64,000 nucleotides of DNA. Origin: Excoecaria cochinchinensis. Its lineage: Eukaryota; Streptophyta; Magnoliopsida; Malpighiales; Euphorbiaceae. The stretch is from the NCBI GenBank assembly GCA_947683425.1, contig CANTUQ010000043.1:13472501-13536500 (forward strand), given 5' to 3'. The notes under the pieces are model-generated. The model had not been told where the DNA came from. It made no database searches and was given only the letters and a program-made list of their open reading frames with translations. Positions 1-12,333 of the stretch are shown here, one piece after another; position 1 is the stretch's first letter, and each line of letters starts with the position of its first letter. A program made the translations under genes and the position numbers.

Positions 1-848
1 AAGCCCAAAACACAAACTAGTTTAGATTTGTGCTATAAATCAACTCTAGTATAATTTCCAATTTTTCCATTTTTTAATTTTATGTCATATTGCCCATAAA
101 CATTAAAAAACATATATAATATATACCGACATGAATTAAAACATGAAGAACATATATATGATACACGGCATACATATAAAAACAAACAAACAACAAAACT
201 AGTTGTTTAATGCTTATGTGATGCCACAAAAAAATGCACAAACCCTTAAATCAATTTTATGAGTCAATTAATAATTCAAATAAGGTCATAAAAATGATTT
301 AATATATTGTACCAATCTGATCTAAATGTGTTTTTACCATTTTAATCAAATCAAAACAAACAATGTTGATTAAACATGTAACAAACACAAACTAGTCATT
401 GTTTTAAGTTATATTAAAATTAATCAATTAAATTGTCATGGACCAGAATTAAAACCAAATTTTAAAAATGTCCAGACCTGATATTTAATCATTAAAAACC
501 ACTTACAAACATGCCAAAAACGTTTTTACATATAATATTCAAAACTAGTTGTTAAACTAACAATTAACATGCCAAAAAGCACCTAGTTTTAATATTAACA
601 TATACCATCAGGTATTACCAATTAAATCTGACCAATAACAGCTCCTAGAACATCTTAGGACAGTATATTAACATGTCATATTAATTATAATACCTATCTA
701 ATCAATTAAAATCGTTTTTACACCAAAACAATGCAAAAAACTCAAAACATAAAATTTCAGCATTGCATGTATTAAAAGTAACGATTTTTAATTAATTATT
801 TCATGCATCTAAAGCACTAAAATAAGCATGTTTAGGCTCTGATACCAC
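1..848 (-). mobile_element. Internal region (5' leader) of a minus-strand long-LTR retrotransposon
   Basis: This AT-rich stretch lies on the internal side of the LTR at 849-2589, starting at its primer site. It has no ORF of note and no recognisable gag. Short motifs such as ACTAGTTGTT and AAAACTAGT recur through it. A long LTR with a non-coding, AT-rich interior would fit a LARD-type non-autonomous element. However, only the first 848 bp of the interior are visible, so an autonomous element with a long leader is equally possible. Its coding region, 3' LTR and second target duplication lie off the left edge. Confidence 0.55.
836..847 (-). promoter_or_regulatory. Primer-binding site, initiator tRNA-Met type
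   Basis: The minus strand reads TGGTATCAGAGC, the usual plant initiator-Met primer site, separated by a single base from the LTR end at 849. It fixes the orientation of the element as minus. Confidence 0.85.
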
Positions 849-2589
849 TGATGGAATATGTCATGGTATGTGTATGTAGATAACGCAGCGGAAAAATATT
901 GAAAAACGATCATACACATCAAACAAATCCACGACAAGAATCGAAACATGCACTTTTAGGGTTTTTTAAAAACTTACAACTTTAGATGCCTATTCCGAAA
1001 TGAATTTGATGATGACCAGCAACTAAAATGATATTATCCACCTTTGATCTTCACCACCAATGCCAAGGAATAGCCTTTGCGCCAATCCTCTCTATGCTCA
1101 CACACACACTTTCAAGTAAGGCTTAAAACCGAGAATGCTAGCTCTCAATATAAGTATTTTGTAATGGCAAGGGTTATAGCTACAAGATTTTTTTGATCTT
1201 GCACTTTCTTTTGGTGCTATTAATGCCTAATCACACAAGAAAGCAAGAAAGAATTCTTCTCCTTATGTATTTCGGCCAAGAAAAGATTTTGAGAGAGAGA
1301 GAGGGAAGTTCACGCCTACTATCATCTTTTCACTAGGGTTTTCTTTTTTAATCTTTATCCTCATCTTATGGCAAGTGTTTATTCCGAATTTTACCACCTA
1401 AAAGTAGTTTATTCAACCTTAAACACTTCCTATAGATAAGTAACAAACATTAATTTAAACCCTTTTGAATTTAAAATTCAATTAGGATTTAATACTCAAT
1501 TAACTTAATCAATATTATTAAATTAATTGACATTAAACCATGTGGGCCGAAATCTTCCTCTCTCATGGACCAAGGTCCAATAGCAATTTAATACCCATTA
1601 CATACATTAGCTTGACTTTTATTAAAAGCCCAAATTAATGCTCAATGCCTTATTTAAATATTTTAAGCCCAATGCTTTGTGTGCGATCCTATAGGTCCAT
1701 TTAATATTGGCAATTGAATTAATGAATTAATTCAAAGGCTATATATATTCTCTAGCAAGATATTATAGCATTCCAAATTAAATGAAAATGCAAATGGCAT
1801 TTAGTGACCTAATGCAATTTTGCATAGTCCCTTACCCATAAATATCAGAATTAATATAAGGCATGGAACTAGTCATCCTTATATGTAAGTTAATTCCTTT
1901 CTTGATATTCCAGTGACACTGAACTCTCAGATAAATAATGGTTACTCATTATTTCATCTCGGTATGGCCATACACTTCTCAGTTCACTGATCAAGTGGCC
2001 GATGATATTTTCTCTCTTATAGAGAGGGGTAATCCCTTCACTTCTCTCATGCTCTCTGACATGAATCAATGTATACCCAAGCATACCCATACTTGTCACT
2101 CTATTACAAGCACGTTAGGTGTATGTCAAAGTACACAGTAATTCATAAAGAGTTTCATAGAGATTTCAGGTCTAAGAACTCCGATACAAAACTTGCATAT
2201 GAGAAACACTTATGACTTGTACCATGTAGTGCTCTCATTAATGGATCGAATCCAGATACCATATTGTCAACATGTATCTATGATCTCTGATTGACACTCT
2301 TGTCCTTATGTTCCGTAAGACCGAACCCAACTTATCAGAGAGAGCATACTAGTCTTAATTCATTTGTTATTCCCATAACAATGACTGACTAGGGATATTT
2401 AGAATGAAGTCTCATTTGTTTCAAGGTCTTACAACCATGTGCCTCACACATGATAACTTAAACCGAAACAACATTCTTGGATAGTTCTATCAATTGACAT
2501 GCACAGGAATACAATGGATAAAACAAATGCCTCATTTATTAGCTAAAGTGTTTTATTACAATGTATTGGGGCTAGGGCTAACACTAACA
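849..2589 (-). repeat. 5' LTR (1741 bp) of the long-LTR element inserted into a Tekay integrase gene
   Basis: On the minus strand the LTR begins TGTTAGTGTTAGCCC at 2589 and ends ATTCCATCA at 849, next to the primer site. The right boundary is precise because it splits the integrase reading frame of the flanking Tekay element just after the motif GPELVRDT. The 5 bp beyond it (2590-2594, TGTAT) should be the target duplication; the partner is off the window. The LTR is AT-rich with TTAATTAATT-like stretches and a short GA run near 1293. I found no coding potential in it. Confidence 0.8.
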
Positions 2590-3438
2590 TGTATCCCTAA
2601 CCAATTCTGGCCCAATTATTGATCGCTCGGATAACTCAGTCCAATAAACTGGAGTCCTACACTGCCGACCATACAAAGCTTCATACGGTGCCATACCGAT
2701 GCTTGACTGATAACTGTTATTGTAGGCAAACTCTATAAGTGACACATATCTGTCCCAGTTACCCGAAAAATCCAAGGCACAAGCCCTCAATATATCTTCC
2801 AAAATCTATATAACTCGCTCGGACTGACCATCTGTCTGAGGATGGAATGATGTACTGAAGTTCAGTTTGGTACCCAAAGCTCTCTGTAACTCTTTCCAAA
2901 ACTTAGATGTAAACCTTGGATCTCGATTTGAAACTATGGACAACGGTACTCCATGCAACCGAACTATCTCATCCACATAGATACTGACCAACCTGTCCAT
3001 CGAATAATCCACTCTCACAGGCAAGAAGTGAGCTGACTTCGTAAGCCGATCCACTATCACCCAAACTGAGTCATGCTTCTTCTGAGTCAAAGGCAAACCG
3101 AAAACAAAATCCATGGCAATGTCATCCCACTTCCATTCGGGAACAGACAAAGGCGTGAACAATCCCGAAGGAACTTGGTGCTCAGCCTTTACCTGCTGAC
3201 ATGTCAGGCACTTGGATACAAAATCCACTATGTCCCTCTTTATACCAGACCACCAATAAAACTGCTTCATATCTCGGTACATCTTCTCACTACCAAAATG
3301 CATAGTAAAAACCGTACTATGCGCCTCACTCAACAGCTGTCTTCTTAACTCTTCATTATCCGGTACACACAAACGGTTTCTAAATAGAAGAACCCCATCC
3401 TAAATCGAAAACTCTGACCGATTGCCCAAACTAACTTC
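2590..3438 (-). pseudogene. Tekay-type integrase, interrupted (minus-strand Tekay element)
   Basis: Integrase part of a Ty3/gypsy chromovirus pol. It shows the zinc-binding H-H-C-C region (MHFGSEKMY ... CLTCQQVK), then the catalytic core with MDFVFGL, VSNRDPRF and QTDGQSERVI, then LIEFAYNNSYQSS and APYEALYGR. The core aspartates and the glutamate of SER are visible. The gene is dead: a TAG follows SERVI, the SDRD motif is changed to SNRD, and the frame is cut at GPELVRDT by the LTR of the element to the left, so the C-terminal chromodomain is missing here. The closest relative in the window is the copy at 35200-36627, which is clearly homologous but of another subfamily. Confidence 0.9.
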
Positions 3439-5402
3439 TTGCACAATCCGCTAAAGCTTTTCATCATTCCCCTGAGCATCAACAATCTTCTGTTTCAAGG
3501 TAGGCTTCACTCTTAATTGAGCCATCAAAGCTCCATCTGAACCAAACCTCCATCTAAACCGCCTTAGAAATAAAGCAGAAACCGATTTTCGACTCAAAGC
3601 ATCCGCAACTACATTGGCCTTACCCGGATGGTAATCCACAATGCAGTCGTAATCCTTAAACAACTCGAGCCAATGATGCTGTCTCATATTCAACTCCTTC
3701 TGCGTGAGCAGATACTTTAAACTCTTGTGATCCGTAAATATCCTACATCTCTCCCCATACAGATAATGATGCCAAATCTTCAAAGCAAATATCACGGCCG
3801 CCAACTCTAGATCATGCGTCGAATAATTCCTCTCATGCGGCTTCAACTGTCGAGAAGCATAAGCTACCACCTTACCTTCTTGCATCAGAACACAACCCAG
3901 ACTAACACCCAAAGCATCACTATACATAACAAATTCCTTACCCGAAATGGGTTGAGTCAGTATAGGAGCTTCAACTAGCAACTTCTTCAACTGCTCAAAA
4001 CAAGTCTGACATCTGTCTGACCATTCAAACTTAACTCCTTTCCTCAACAACCTGGTCATCGGAGCGGCAATCACTGAGAAACCCTTAACAAATCAACGGT
4101 AATAACCCGCCAAACCGAGGAAACTCCGCACTTCCTGAACATTCCTAGGCGCTTTCCAATCAACTATCGCCTCAATCTTGGCTGGATCCACTTGGATACC
4201 CTTAGCGGAAACTATATGACCCCAAAATGACACTTCCCGAAGCCAAAAATCACACTTGCTAAGCTTAGCAAACAGCCGATGATCTCTCAAAACTTGCAAA
4301 ACTAACCGAAGATGCTCCTCATGCTCATTCTCATCCTTGGAATACACCAAGATATCGTCTATAAACACCACTACAAACCGATATAAGTATGGCCTAAACA
4401 CTCTATTCATCAAATCCATGAATGCCGCTAGAGCATTAGTTAAACCAAACGGCATCACAAGGAACTCACAGTGGCCATACCGAGTCCGAAATGCAGTCTT
4501 AACCACATCCTCATCCTTGACCTGAAGCTGATAATACCCCGACCGAAGATCTATCTTGGAAAACACACCTGCACCCCGAAGTTGATCAAACAAATCCTCG
4601 ACTCTAGGCAACGGATACTTATTCTTCACTGTAATCTTATTGATCTGCCTATAGTCGATACACATCCTCAAGGATCCATCCTTTTTCTTAACAAACAAAA
4701 TCGGAGCTCCCCAAGGAGATATGTTGGGTCGAATAAACCCCTTATCCAATAGCTCTTGTAGTTGAGTTTTAAGTTCTCTCAACTCTACAGGAGCCATCCG
4801 ATATGGTGCTTTCGATAAAGGTGCGGTACCCGGCATAATCTCAATGGCTAACTCAACTTCTCTCCCCGGAGGCAACCCAGGCAAATCACTCGGGAAAACA
4901 TCACTAAACTCCCGCACCATAGGGATATCTTCAATCCTAACTTGATCCCTCTTGGAATCCAAAACCACAGCTAAGAAGGCCTCACAACCCTTCCAAATAA
5001 ACCTCTTGGCTTGCATCACTGAGATCACATTATTCACAGAACTAGCTCCCAAACCTCTTACAAACACTGGAAATCTGTTCCTATCCCGGAGCACAAAGGT
5101 CAACTTATCAATAATCTTATCCGTGCACAAATATGAGTGTGTGGAACCAGGGTCTATTAGAGCATACAATTCAGTGTCATGGAGTAGGAACTTACCAGCA
5201 ATCACATCAGGGGCATCCTGCTCCTCTCTAGCTCTCACAGCATAAGATCTGGCTACGACTGGTGGAGGACGCTCAACTGTCTCCAAAACAGCTCCATCTT
5301 TAGGTCGACCGCCTCGACCTCTACCTCGGTCCCTACCACGGGCAGCCTGAGTAGCATTAGATCCAACTCCACTAGCTCCTCTCTGTGGACCCAAATCCTC
5401 AT
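3439..5402 (-). pseudogene. Tekay-type protease, reverse transcriptase and RNase H (minus-strand element)
   Basis: Reading from 5402 downward: an RG-rich linker, the protease motif LIDPGSTHSY, then RT motifs (SPWGAPILFVKKKDGS, MCIDYRQINK, FSKIDLRSGYYQ, VVFIDDILVYS) and RNase H (YSDALGVSLGCVLM, IFTDHKSLKYLL, ADALSRKS). The protease is shortened: from DPGSTHSYLC it jumps almost directly to RFPVFVRGLG, losing roughly 65 residues including the usual ILGMDWL block of the copy at 32038. Other lesions are a stop within GYYR-FVKG near 4093 and a TAG near 3449, at the RNase H/integrase border. That TAG is at the same codon as one in the other Tekay copy (see findings). Confidence 0.92.
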
Positions 5403-6419
5403 TCACCTATGGACAGTTAGCCAAACGATGCTCGGTGCTCCCACATCTAAAACATCCACCAGTGAGCCACCTACACTCACCCCGGTAAGCCTTATTGTAG
5501 TGCGAACAAATAGGCATAGGCTCAGATAAACCACCCCTACCCGAACCAAACTCAGCTGCTGAACCCTGCCTTTTACCCCTCGTGGCTGAACCAGATGATA
5601 ATTGATCTTGAGGATCCCTTGCTCTCTTACCCGATGAAGAAGAAGAAGAACCACCCCGAGACTGATTCCTCCTCTAAGCTCTCTCTCTTAGCACTGACTC
5701 TGACCTTTCAGCCCTCATGGCAGCATCCGCAATCTGATAGTAGCTCACCCCTGGCGTGCTCATCAAGGAGATCAAAGTTACTCTTAAAGATTCATTCAAG
5801 CCAGCCGCAAAATGCTTACATCGAAAATCATCTGTCATAACCCCTCGCGGAGCATATCGGGACAACCGATAAACACTTTCTCATAATCCAAAACCGACAA
5901 AGCCCTCTGCTTCAAACTTAAAAACTGCGCCCATCTCTCATCCTTGTAGGCCTGAGTTACATACTTCTTCGTGAATTCCTCAACAAAGAATTCCCATGTA
6001 ATAGGATCAGGCATCTGAGGTTGTCTGCACACTAGTTCCCACCATTCATACGCCGACCCTTGAAGCAATGCCACGATACACTCTGCTTGCAACTCCGGAG
6101 GACACCTAACTTCTCTCAAAGCTCTCTTCACCTTATCTAACCACCTCTCTGCCACCTCTGACTCATCAAACCCAGTTCCTTAGAAATCTTCGGCCCCAGC
6201 TTTCCTTAAGTTCTCCATGGGAGGCCTGGGGGCAACCACTCTCTCCAAGACCCTCGCCATGTCCTGTGATAGCCTGAACATGGCTTCAAAAGGCATGGCA
6301 GCGGCCTCGGGCTGGACCCTAGCAGGTTGAGCCGATACTGTAACAGAAAGATCCCTAGCTTGAGGGTTCACACTTTCAGCGGACTCCTCAAGCGATCCAC
6401 GAGCAGAATTAGAAGCCAT
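5403..6419 (-). pseudogene. Tekay-type gag (minus-strand element)
   Basis: The gag begins MASNSARGSLEESAES at 6419. This matches the start MESARGSLEGSAES of the copy at 32038, which supports the start choice. It continues with the retrotransposon gag core (SAYEWWELV, TWEFFVEEFTKKYVTQAY, DDFRCKHFAAGL) and a zinc knuckle, CFRCGSTEHRLANC, near 5420-5450. It is broken by a stop after AGAEDF (near 6178), a frameshift around 5870 and a stop near 5674. The gene would have encoded the particle-forming structural protein of the element. Confidence 0.9.
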
Positions 6420-6519
6420 CTAAGCAAATAAAGAGAATCGCATCAGCCAACCCAGCCCTAGACATAGACACATCTATACACAGCATCACGTTAACAACAC
6501 CCAAAAATGCCTAAACCGG

Positions 6520-6531
6520 GCTCTGATACCA
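6520..6531 (-). promoter_or_regulatory. Primer-binding site of the minus-strand Tekay element
   Basis: The minus strand reads TGGTATCAGAGC, a few bases inside the LTR end at 6537. It is the same initiator-Met primer site as at 31936. Confidence 0.88.
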
Positions 6532-6536
6532 CAACT

Positions 6537-9099
6537 TGTAACACCCCCCACTCATACGTAGGCGATCCCATCCGATAAGGAGTGAGATGCCGTATGGGTA
6601 AAGGTGCCACCATGCAAATACAGAATATACATACATTCATACACAAACATACATATCTAAATACAGGGTAATTAAAAACTTTACAAAACAATTCATGAAA
6701 GAAGCTGATCATGCTTTAATATAACGGGAAACATTACATTACTGTTTGATCAACCAACCGGTACAAAAGATAATTACATACCCAAAAATACACTTATACA
6801 TATGCGGAAGCTATTACAAAATTATCATAAGAGAGTCCTATACAAAAAGAATCATCAGAATACAAAAATCAAGTCCTACACTAAAACCCAGCTGTGTTGG
6901 CCTGGCTACGACAACTCTCCCAAGGCAACTCCTTCCGCACCTGCACGGGTAAACACACCGTGCTAAGCGATAAACGCTTAGTGGGGAAACACACAATTCA
7001 AATGGACGGCCATTCACAATGGTCGTCAAGCAAACACATATAGATGGCATAGTCAGAAATACACATTTTATAAGAGTATAAACATATGAACATATAGAGT
7101 CATACATTTGATATAACATAACTGTCTTCATAAAATCACATTAATAAACATATTCAGATAATACATTCTCATAATAATCAAAACAGTTCAAAGTATTTAA
7201 GCACCTGCTGACTCGAGGTAGTGGATAACGAGTGAACGGACAGTACTTTACGGGTATGAGCCGATTACAGACAGTACCTTACGGGTACGAATTGAAAACC
7301 AATTTACTTTATCATTTGCAAAACGTTTAATAAAGGGACCTTAAACAAGATCAAAACACATTAGAGGATTCACGAGGAACCAAACGGGACCTGATCGGGG
7401 TCCAAACTGAACAGAGGTTGCAGCTATAAGACTCTATTAGGCATGCCTAACTATTCACTGAACTGACTCTAGCAGGTTATGCATAATCCATTCAATTCAT
7501 TCCATAATATCCCAAATCACATATATACATATTTACATACATATAGGCATATTCATATCATGGATTGGCATTCGTATAAATTATAAGTTAATAGATACAA
7601 GGCTTATAGTCACCAAAAGAAACTGGAGTTCAAAACCACACACACACACACACAAAGGAAAACTCATTCAGCCTAATAAGGCTATCGCACTCGCGACAGA
7701 CACCATAGTCTCTTCGCATCACGCGCGCGATGGACTTCGCGATTGCGGGGAGGAGGGAAAAGCCGGGCTTTGTCTCGCCCGCGACTATGTCGCAATCATG
7801 ACAGAGAGTCTAAGCATTGCCCTCGCGGGCTCGCAACAGCACAGGCCAGCATTGCGCTCTGTCGCGATGCCATCGCGCTCGCGACAGAGAGCACACAATA
7901 ACTTTTGCTATCGCGAGCTCACGACAGCACAGGCCGGGATCACCGGTCTCTGTCACGCTCGTGATAGTGTCGTGATCGCGACAGAGTCGAGATTTCCAAA
8001 ATCTGCAGAATTCTGCAGATTTCTTCCTCTTCCAAAACACACCCACAAGCACACAAATCACATCCAAATGGTCTCTTACCTCAAATCCAGCCACCCATCA
8101 ACATCAATAACCACAATATAACATTTATCAACAAGTAATTTAACACCAAACATTAATTCAAACTCATAATCTCACAATTTATCAATACTCACAAATTTAC
8201 AGCAAAAACCCATCAATCCTCACATTCACTACAATAATCCCAAGCTTATGCAAAATTACCTTACCCAAACAAAAACCCATAACATACATGCCATAACAAG
8301 AGCATATTACAACTCAATTTCCAGAAATCACCAAGAACACATACATGAACATATTTACATACAAAGCAAGAAATTTCCCAAACCTTGAAATCCTTAGCTC
8401 CTAATACTTAGATCCACTAGATCCCGCCTTCTCTTTACCCTTTGGTTCATGAGGAGACTCAACTAAGCATAACCCAACAAAACCCACAACAAAGTAACTC
8501 TAGATTAAAACCCAAATCCAAAAAATATGAAGAAGATGATGAACCAATTGAAGAAAAGAAGAGCAAATGCAATAGACTTACCTCTAAAATGCTAAAGGAT
8601 GATCAATCCCCACCAACTAAGCCTTGATTCCAAGCTACGGTTCTTAAAGGAAGAGAAAAGGAAGAAGAAGAGAGTGAGTGGAAGGGAAAACGGGAATAAA
8701 GGCAGCCACCGCCCATCCCTCTCTTCACTTTTCTTTTTCTTTTTCTTTTTCCTAACCCTAGACGTGTGTCACTTCCCTATTAGTGAGATTTGATCACTCA
8801 CACCCAAAACACATGCATCACGTACACACAAGACTCTCCCAACTAATGCAAACCCTACAAATGTGTGAATACACACGTACAAGCACAGCCCCAAAATACA
8901 CTCTACAAATATATGAGTAAACACTGCCAAGTGCAACCCAACTAATTCACACCCTAACACCACAAACATGCACCCACATGCTAACAAAACTCTTAAAACA
9001 TGCATTTCTACCCAAAATGCCCTTTACACATGCCAAAACTCACATAATGCACATGCACAAACATGGCTCATTCTACTAGGGGGCAAACGAGGTGTGACA
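6537..9099 (-). repeat. 5' LTR (2563 bp) of the minus-strand Tekay element
   Basis: On the minus strand it runs from TGTCACACCTCG at 9099 to GGGGGGTGTTACA at 6537. It abuts the primer site on the inner side and Tat-type leader sequence (9100 onward) on the outer side. It holds the shared LTR signals described in the findings: splice-like donor at 8581/8582 and acceptor at 8463, a CpG-rich inverted-repeat block at 7679-7985, the palindrome TTAGGCATGCCTAA at 7437 and a double hairpin at 6941-6986. A short CA repeat lies near 7637. The five bases outside (9100-9104, TCGTG) should be the target duplication. Confidence 0.9.
7679..7985. repeat. CpG-rich inverted-repeat block in a Tekay LTR
   Basis: GC- and CpG-dense block in an otherwise AT-rich LTR, made of repeated TCGCGA, GCGACAGA and GCTCGCGACAG motifs. 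It corresponds to the blocks at 22430, 30600, 37671 and 52578. Confidence 0.75.
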
Positions 9100-9329
9100 T
9101 CGTGTGTGGGAGCGATAAGGGCGAAAGGATTCATCTGCTTGCATGTGGTTGTCTATGCTGCACCAACACGGCCATGCATTGCATCTCAATCATGCATCAC
9201 TCTAACTAAAGTATGTCTTGCAGCCATCATAGATTCATCCAGGTGGTCTAGAGGTCATGACGGTCGATTGAGGAAGGTTTCCCTGAATTCAATGTCAGAT
9301 CAGAGTTCAGAATCATCCATCGAGCAAGC
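9100..9329 (+). other. Leader remnant of Tat element 1
   Basis: This non-coding stretch aligns by eye with the leader of Tat element 2 at about 57695-57975: both have GTGTGGGAG, CATAGATTCATC and GTGGTCTA in order. In both, a pyrimidine-rich run ending in CAG (TCTTGCAG here, TCTTTCAG there) directly precedes CATCATAGATTCATC. That could be a splice acceptor in the leader. The upstream leader, primer site and 5' LTR of this element lie off the left edge, beyond the nested insertion. Confidence 0.65.
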
Positions 9330-11035
9330 ATGTCTAATCCATCCAGTGGTTTTGATGCAACTAGGGCGATGATTGCCGAAGAGGTGGGAAGAAGGTTGGA
9401 AGAATTCGAAGCCAGAATGATGGCAATGATGGGCAACCTGGCCACCACATTAACCCCGCCTGCTGGGCGACAGACTGTTGCTCCAGTCAGGGAGCAAGGG
9501 GCAGCTAGAGAGGATCCCCCAGTGGCAATTGATCCACCTGTAATTGAGCCAAGGGCACCGGCACCTGTTCAACGAAGAGAGGGCCCTAAGTCTGAAGTTG
9601 ACATGTGGGAGGAGCCAGATGAATTGATGGTGGCAAGAGGGAAAGCGCTAAAGTTGGAAGATATGATGTGGAGGAAAACAGAAGAGAGGTTTGAAGCCAT
9701 GTCCAAGATGCTGAAGGTAGGGGAGGAATGAACCCCGAGGATAGAGAGCTAGACAGTGATGATCTGGTCCCACAAAATTTTAAGATGCCCGACGTTCCCA
9801 CGTTCGACGGCACCTCTGACCCCACTGTGCACATAAAGCAGTACTCACTCATGATGAAGGGTACCACCCTGACAAAGAAGTAGAAGGTTGAATACTTTTG
9901 TCTGAGTTTAACTGGCCCAGTAGTGAGTTGGTACCAGGGGTTGGACCAAAGAACAAAAGAAGATTGGGATTTATTGACGGAAAAATTTCTCAGACAGTAC
10001 GATTACAGTACGAGAATGGAGGTGACGCTGAAGGATTTGGAACTGTTACAGCAAAAGGCGGGAGAGTCATTTCACGAATACCTCACCCGATGGAGGAACA
10101 GAGTCATGGAAATGAAGCGTAAGCTAGACACCCCGGACCAGATTCGACTGTTCATCAGGAATGCTAGCCCCTATCTAAGGGAGGGACTGAAGATGAAGGG
10201 GTTGAGAGATTGGGAATCTCTGAAGGATATCGCGATAGAGGGGGAGGGGGAATACCTTGCAAGGAAAGCAAGAGGTGAGGCCTACGCCAAGAGGGGTTAT
10301 GCTAACCCAGGGGCAAACAAGACAGCGGGCTCTAGCAGTGGTATCAGAAGTGGAAAGACAGCAGAAGTGTCAGCCACAGGAGTAAACCAAAGGTACGTCT
10401 CAAACCTGGGATGACCTTTGTCATGGGTGCTGAAGCGATTAATGAAAGAGGGAAAGTTACAACCTCTACCACCTAGGCCGGCCAAGACCCAAGGGCAGAC
10501 AGGGCACAAGGAAAATGAATACTGCGCTTTCCATCAACACACCGGGCATCTGATGGATAACTATGTAACACTGAGGCATCAGATTCAGGACCTGATCGAT
10601 AGCAAGCAAATCACTGATCCTGAACAAAGAGAGAGTAAGAAGAAGGCTAATTATAATGTCATGCCGCCCCCAGTTTTCATGATTGGCCCGAGCCTACCAG
10701 AATGGTATGTCCTACAGGATTTATATGGAAATGAATATGTGGCTATCACTCGCCTTGCGGTAGAAGAGGGAAAGGTGCCCATGGGGGCAATAGATTGTTG
10801 GTACTCTAGCGAGAGCGGAGAAGAGGATGGAGACAAAGAGGAAGAGGGATCATCTTCCAATCTATGGGAATCAAATGAGGAAGGGGGGAAGGTGAAGGTT
10901 GTCACAAGAAGTGGGAGAGTAGTCCCAAAAGTGGAGAAGTCGCAAGACCCAAAGCAGACACCAGCGGGAGTTAAGCCGGAAGAGAGCACTATAGTGAAGC
11001 AACTGAAAAAGACAACGGCTCAAATATCCATATAG
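9330..11035 (+). pseudogene. Tat-lineage gag (Tat element 1)
   Basis: The N-terminus starts MSNPSSGFDATR and has an amphipathic, coiled-coil-like stretch (EEVGRRLEEFEARM), then a proline-rich linker. A frameshift at about 9725, where TGA and ATG overlap, moves the frame to the gag core: PTFDGTSDP, LTGPVVSWYQGL, ESFHEYLTRWRNRV. A degenerate zinc-knuckle-like motif follows (CAFHQHTGHLMDN; the usual last Cys is a Tyr) near 10530, then an acidic tail. In-frame stops lie at about 9881 (TAG), 10412 (TGA) and 11033 (TAG). The core resembles the general plant retrotransposon gag family and matches the gag start of Tat element 2 at 57976. The gene is inactive as read. Confidence 0.85.
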
Positions 11036-12333
11036 GACCTTCTGAGACAATCTCCTTCCCATCGATAGAAACTAGTAGAGGCTTTGAGTGAATCCACTGT
11101 GGCAACCACGATTTCCCCTTCTGAGCTGTTGGACCTCGTGAAAGGAGGGTCAGGAGAGAATTTAGTTTATTCTGATGCCGACTTGCCAGCCGAGGGTCGG
11201 AACCACAATTGGCCATTGTACATCAAAGCACAGGTGAATGGCAAACACACAGCATGCGTTATGGTTGATGATGGATCATCCATCAATGTTTGCCGTTGGT
11301 GGCACTGCCAGCTTTTAGGTTTGATGAGAGCATGCTCCGTAAATCGAATTTGACCATCACGGCGTATGATAATTCTCGGAGGCAGGCAGCAGGGACATTC
11401 AAAGCTTTAGTCAAGACTGGGCTTGTGGAGACAGAAGCGGAGTTTGTTGTTTTATCCATTTCAGCCAATTTTTTAGCTCTCTTAGGGAGGCCATGGTTCC
11501 ACAAGCTAGGGGGAGTGCCATCCACCCTGTACCAGATGATTAGAATACCACACGAAGGGGAGGTTGTGACCATACGAGCAGCTAGGGAGAACCAAGTGTC
11601 CGCTTTGGGAATTGCAAATCAGCCATTTAGTGGTTTTCATGTGTCCGTGATTAGGAAAGAGCAAGGTTCAGGGGACAGCCCTCAAGTGGTGAACATGATG
11701 AAAAGGATGCATTTCCTCCCGGGAGCTGGTCTGGGAAAACATTCACAAGGACTGCAGTCTGCCATTACCACACAGGGTCAGAAGGACAGAAAGGGCCTGG
11801 GGTACAGAGGCGAGTGCAGCAAGAAGGAGGAAGCACCAAAGGAGATCCTCCATATTTCAAAGAGTTTTATTCCAGCCTCTTCAGTTTGTGCCTACGCAGG
11901 AGAGGAAGAGCCCCAGTGGGTCGAGGGAAGGATTGTGCCAGGCTTTGAGATTTTTAATGATATTTTCGACTGGGAAGTCAGGGTGATCAAGGCTGTAGAG
12001 GATTTCTGGGATGAGGAGGTGATGACACAGTGCAATGTTGGGGATGGAGGTGAGCTCGAAGAGGTTGTCACAGAGAAGTTGTTAGCGGCCCGATTAAAGG
12101 GGAAGGAGAAGGTGACAGAGCCAGATGTGCAGATTGAAAATCTGAGGATTTCATCGGGATCAGCTGAAAAACCTCCAGCAATTCAAGAGATTGAAGCGCA
12201 GTCGGCAACAACATCAGCACCAGCAGGCGATGAAGACAAGAGTGCTTTAGATAGTCTTTTTATACCTGAACTGTTTAATGATGACAATGTTAACTTTGCT
12301 AATTATGTTAATGAAATTAACGACTTTGCTTAA
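11036..12333 (+). pseudogene. Tat-lineage protease region with a G-patch-like motif
   Basis: An aspartic protease motif, VMVDDGSSINVC, appears at about 11260-11292, immediately followed by a frameshift into the frame used for the rest of pol. A protease-like segment follows, with ALLGRPWFHKLGGVPST. Further on, RMHFLPGAGLGKHSQGLQ and KGLGYRG (about 11705-11815) form a glycine-rich G-patch-like motif. G-patch motifs are known in pol of some retroelements and retroviruses, where they bind nucleic acid. A long acidic linker then leads to reverse transcriptase, with a TAA at 12331. The motif assignments come from pattern recognition only. Confidence 0.8.

Noticed and set aside
7798..8121. Plus-strand ORF of 107 codons before the Tat leader
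   Set aside because: Lies in the CpG block of a minus-strand Tekay LTR and reads through repeat units; no conserved protein sequence.
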